NCBI GenBank assembly: GCA_008933835.1
Contig: WBUG01000018.1
Location: forward strand, 1 to 51,834
Source: Bacteroidota bacterium
GTDB taxonomy: Bacteria; Bacteroidota; Ignavibacteria; UBA10030; UBA8401
Length of the DNA stretch: 51,834 nucleotides
Direction of reading: 5' to 3'
This document shows, in pieces, positions 49,623 to 51,834 of this stretch. A program made the translations under genes and the position numbers. The notes beneath the pieces are model-generated. The model searched no databases, was not told the DNA's origin, and was given only the letters and a program-made list of their open reading frames with translations. Positions within the stretch are counted from its first letter, which is position 1. Every line of letters begins with the position of its first letter.

Positions 49623-50322
49623 AAAGACCGACGAGCAGACGGTCGCCGAGCTTCGGAGGAAGACCGGCGTCGAGGATCTTCCGCCGCGCCGTCTCTGCAT
49701 CGTACCGCAGCCGCACATGCCGGACCTCGCGGCGCTCTGTGTCGAACAGACATATGCAGCTCCGCGGGTCGCCGTCCCGCGGCTGGCCGACGCTGCCGGC
49801 GTTCACGATGTACCGCCCCCCGGGGCGGAGCGCCCGCTCCACCCCTTCTCCGCCGAAGATGACGGGACGGTGCGTATGACCCACGAAGCAGAGCTCCTGC
49901 GGGAACGCTCCGAAACTCTTCTCCGCATCCTCCCACCGCAGCAGGTACCGGAACTCCTCCGGCCGGTCCGGAGAACTGTGGACGTACATCGCCTCCGGTT
50001 CCGAGAAGAACAGCGGCAGCGACGCAAGGTAGTCCGTGTGTTCCGGCGTCAGTCTTGACGCCGTCCAGGCGATGCCCGCCCGCGCGGCGGTGCTGAAATC
50101 GGAGGTGTCGAGCAGTCCCGCGGCCGCTTTATCGTGGTTCCCCATCACCGCCGGAATGCCCCGCTCCCGCAGACGGTCGATGCACGCCGCCGGGTCGGCG
50201 CCGTACCCGACGACGTCGCCGAGACAGACCGTCCGGCGGATGCCGAGCCGGTCGATCTCCTCCAGCGCCGCCGTGAGCGCCTCGAGATTGCCGTGAATGT
50301 CCGATATGACCGCGGTCGTCAT
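49621..50322 (-). CDS. Calcineurin-like metallophosphoesterase (YfcE-type)
   Basis: 233 residues starting at 50322 (MTTAVISDIHGN); a Met at 50349 is possible but weaker. The metal-binding motifs are SDIHGN, LGDVVGYG, GNHD, and the late FVGHTHRP with NAGSVGQPRDGDP. These match the small phosphodiesterases of the YfcE/MJ0936 type, which act on phosphodiesters or nucleotides; the natural substrate is unknown. It is convergent with the sigma operon and divergent from kdsC. Confidence 0.92.
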   Translation of the reverse strand: MTTAVISDIHGNLEALTAALEEIDRLGIRRTVCLGDVVGYGADPAACIDRLRERGIPAVMGNHDKAAAGLLDTSDFSTAARAGIAWTASRLTPEHTDYLASLPLFFSEPEAMYVHSSPDRPEEFRYLLRWEDAEKSFGAFPQELCFVGHTHRPVIFGGEGVERALRPGGRYIVNAGSVGQPRDGDPRSCICLFDTERREVRHVRLRYDAETARRKILDAGLPPKLGDRLLVGL

Positions 50323-50436
50323 GACGCGGTCAATGTACCATTTTTTCATCCATCTTTCACCCGCCCCCGCGTTTCAGTTCATCCTTTTTTTTCGTAGTTT
50401 GATGGGAATTCGGACACTCCCGCACGAACGAACGGC

Positions 50437-50967
50437 ATGAAAAAGACCCTCACCTCCCGGCTGAAGAAGATCAAACTCCTCGTCAGCGATGTCGACGGCG
50501 TCCTGACCGACGGCGGCGCGTACTATTCCGACAACGGTCTCCACCTGAAGAAGTTCAACATCCGCGACGGCATGGGGATGGTGCTGCTGCGCAAGGCGGG
50601 GTACAAGCTCGCCATCGTCACCACCGAGAAGACGAAGCTCGTGGAGCTGCGCGCCCAGCGCATCGGGGTGGACGACCTCGCCCAGGGGATCGTCAGCAAG
50701 GTGGAGGCGGTGGAGGAACTGATGAAGAAGTACTCCCTCACGTGGGAGGAGGTGGCGTTCATCGGCGACGACATCAACGACCTGCCGGTGCTGAAGAAGG
50801 TCGGCTTCGCCGCCTGTCCGGCGGACGGCACCGTCATCAACCGGAAGGCGGCCCACTACGTCACCGAAGCGGACGGCGGACACGGCTGTGTGCGCGAAGT
50901 GTGCGACCTGCTCCTCTCGCTCCACTACAAGGGAGCCGCCATCACCGAACTCTGGCTCCGGAAGTGA
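50437..50967 (+). CDS. kdsC: KdsC-type HAD phosphatase (KDO-8-phosphate phosphatase)
   Basis: 176 residues, normal for KdsC. HAD motif I is VSDVDGVLTDGG (nucleophile Asp18, Asp20), motif II TTEK, and motif III/IV AFIGDDINDLPVL. It has the short C1-cap-less form and the GFAACPADG of KdsC. The enzyme makes KDO, the inner sugar of lipopolysaccharide, which fits a Gram-negative envelope. A glycosyltransferase gene begins 10 bp downstream. Confidence 0.9.
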   Translation: MKKTLTSRLKKIKLLVSDVDGVLTDGGAYYSDNGLHLKKFNIRDGMGMVLLRKAGYKLAIVTTEKTKLVELRAQRIGVDDLAQGIVSKVEAVEELMKKYSLTWEEVAFIGDDINDLPVLKKVGFAACPADGTVINRKAAHYVTEADGGHGCVREVCDLLLSLHYKGAAITELWLRK

Positions 50968-50977
50968 CCGTCGACCC

Positions 50978-51834
50978 GTGAAACGCCTCCTCGTCATCTC
51001 CTACTTCTGGCCCCCCTCCGGCAAGGCGTCCCTCCACTGGCCCCTCTTCGTCATCAAGCATCTCCCGAAGCACGGCTGGCAGCCCTCCGTCGTGACGGCG
51101 GACGAGGACACCTTCTCGCACCGGGATGAGTCGCTCCTGGCGGAGGTGGACCCCGCCCTCACCGTGGTGAAGAGTTCCGCTAACGATCCGTTCGGACTGT
51201 ACCGCTCGTTCCTCGGCAAGAAGAGCGGCGCGCCGCTGGTCGCCTCCGAGACCATCTCGCGGGAGAACACCGACTGGAAGCACCGCCTCGCCATCTGGGT
51301 ACGGATGAACCTCTTCGTGCCGGACGCGCGCGTGGGGTGGAACCTTTCCGCCCTTCCCGCCGCCCGGCGGCTCATCGAACGCGAACCGGTCGACGCCGTC
51401 GTCTCGATCGGTCCGCCCCACAGCTCCCATCTCATCGGTAAACGTCTCAGCCGCCGTTACGGCATTCCGCACATCCTGGTCCTCATCGACCCGTGGGTGG
51501 ACATCGTCTATTATAAGGACTTCACCCGCAGCCGGCCGACCCTTCTGCTCGATACGTACCTCGAGCGGAGCACGCTCGACAACGCTCGCCGCGTCGTCTT
51601 CGTCACCGACACCACGCGCGAAGACTACGTCCGCAAGTACCCGCGCATCGCGGAGAAGTCGCACGTGCTCTACTGGGGATACAACGAGGAATCGTTCGCG
51701 GCCGCCGCAGCCGCCGCGCCGTCACCGGAGCGTGTCGTGCTGCATGCCGGCAACATCTTCGACTATCAGAATCCGCCGGGACTCTGGAAGAATCTCCGCG
51801 CCGCCGTGGACCGGGGCGAACGGCTGAAACTCCG
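50978..51834 (+). CDS. Glycosyltransferase (GT4-like), N-terminal part, truncated by window edge
   Basis: Open frame from a GTG at 50978, 10 bp after the kdsC stop, to the window end (285 codons); no in-frame ATG is close by. The product begins MKRLLVISYFWPPSGKASLH (initiator Met from GTG), typical of the GT4 family N-terminus with a Pro-Pro-x-Gly motif. VDAVVSIGPPHSSHLIGKRL and IPHILVLIDPWVDI follow, with DTTREDYVRKYP. The catalytic EX7E half lies beyond the edge. A role in surface polysaccharide or lipopolysaccharide assembly is suggested by kdsC beside it. Confidence 0.82.
   Translation, partial: MKRLLVISYFWPPSGKASLHWPLFVIKHLPKHGWQPSVVTADEDTFSHRDESLLAEVDPALTVVKSSANDPFGLYRSFLGKKSGAPLVASETISRENTDWKHRLAIWVRMNLFVPDARVGWNLSALPAARRLIEREPVDAVVSIGPPHSSHLIGKRLSRRYGIPHILVLIDPWVDIVYYKDFTRSRPTLLLDTYLERSTLDNARRVVFVTDTTREDYVRKYPRIAEKSHVLYWGYNEESFAAAAAAAPSPERVVLHAGNIFDYQNPPGLWKNLRAAVDRGERLKL

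Overview
The window comes from a G+C-rich bacterium of the Bacteroidota/Chlorobiota (FCB) assemblage, probably an Ignavibacteria- or Kapabacteria-like lineage. Three large secreted proteins end in the type IX secretion (T9SS) sorting signature built around QNFPNPFNP. Candidate promoters look like the -33/-7 type (TTG, about 20 nt, TAnnTTG). There are also outer-membrane barrels, lipoproteins, a KDO-phosphate phosphatase (so a Gram-negative envelope) and a two-component propeller sensor. No tRNA, rRNA, CRISPR array, transposase or integrase was seen. The taxonomy is inference; the sorting signatures are read directly.

Layout. 1-7966 (minus): a truncated propeller sensor and three secreted glycoside hydrolases (GH18, GH3, GH30). 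8317-13995 (plus): the most unusual block. Two small membrane proteins are followed by two successive copies of a module made of a CheY-like receiver, a double zinc-ribbon protein and a GspE/PilB-type ATPase. The first ATPase has an intact active site. The second keeps the P-loop but lacks the catalytic glutamate and the His-box histidine. Both zinc-ribbon proteins end in a peptide resembling the CheY-binding N-terminus of FliM. 14120-15698: an FKBP-type isomerase lipoprotein and, convergently, an HTH-receiver fusion regulator. 15959-26226 (minus): a 1,503-residue T9SS adhesin-like protein, a small secreted protein, and a caspase-like protease translationally coupled to a DUF4384 protein and flanked by two paralogous TIG-domain envelope proteins.

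26380-33674 (minus): a lipid-modification cluster with two cyclopropane-synthase-family methyltransferases, DUF1365, an FAD oxidoreductase, DUF1295 and DUF1475-like membrane proteins, preceded by a fatty acid desaturase that has its own terminator. 33868-36842 (plus): an M1 aminopeptidase and a GH76-like hydrolase. 36854-39030: a lower-G+C island with two envelope genes, bracketed by two diverged copies of the 3' end of the GH76-like gene. It is followed by about 0.8 kb of non-coding DNA full of hairpin repeats.

39842-47380 (minus): a proton-translocating transhydrogenase operon with one alpha-1 subunit and two different alpha-2/beta pairs, followed by a GH10-like lipoprotein and an endonuclease I with a T9SS tail. 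47581-51834: an ECF sigma factor, its zinc anti-sigma factor and a TlpA-like thioredoxin, then a metallophosphoesterase on the other strand, kdsC, and a truncated glycosyltransferase.
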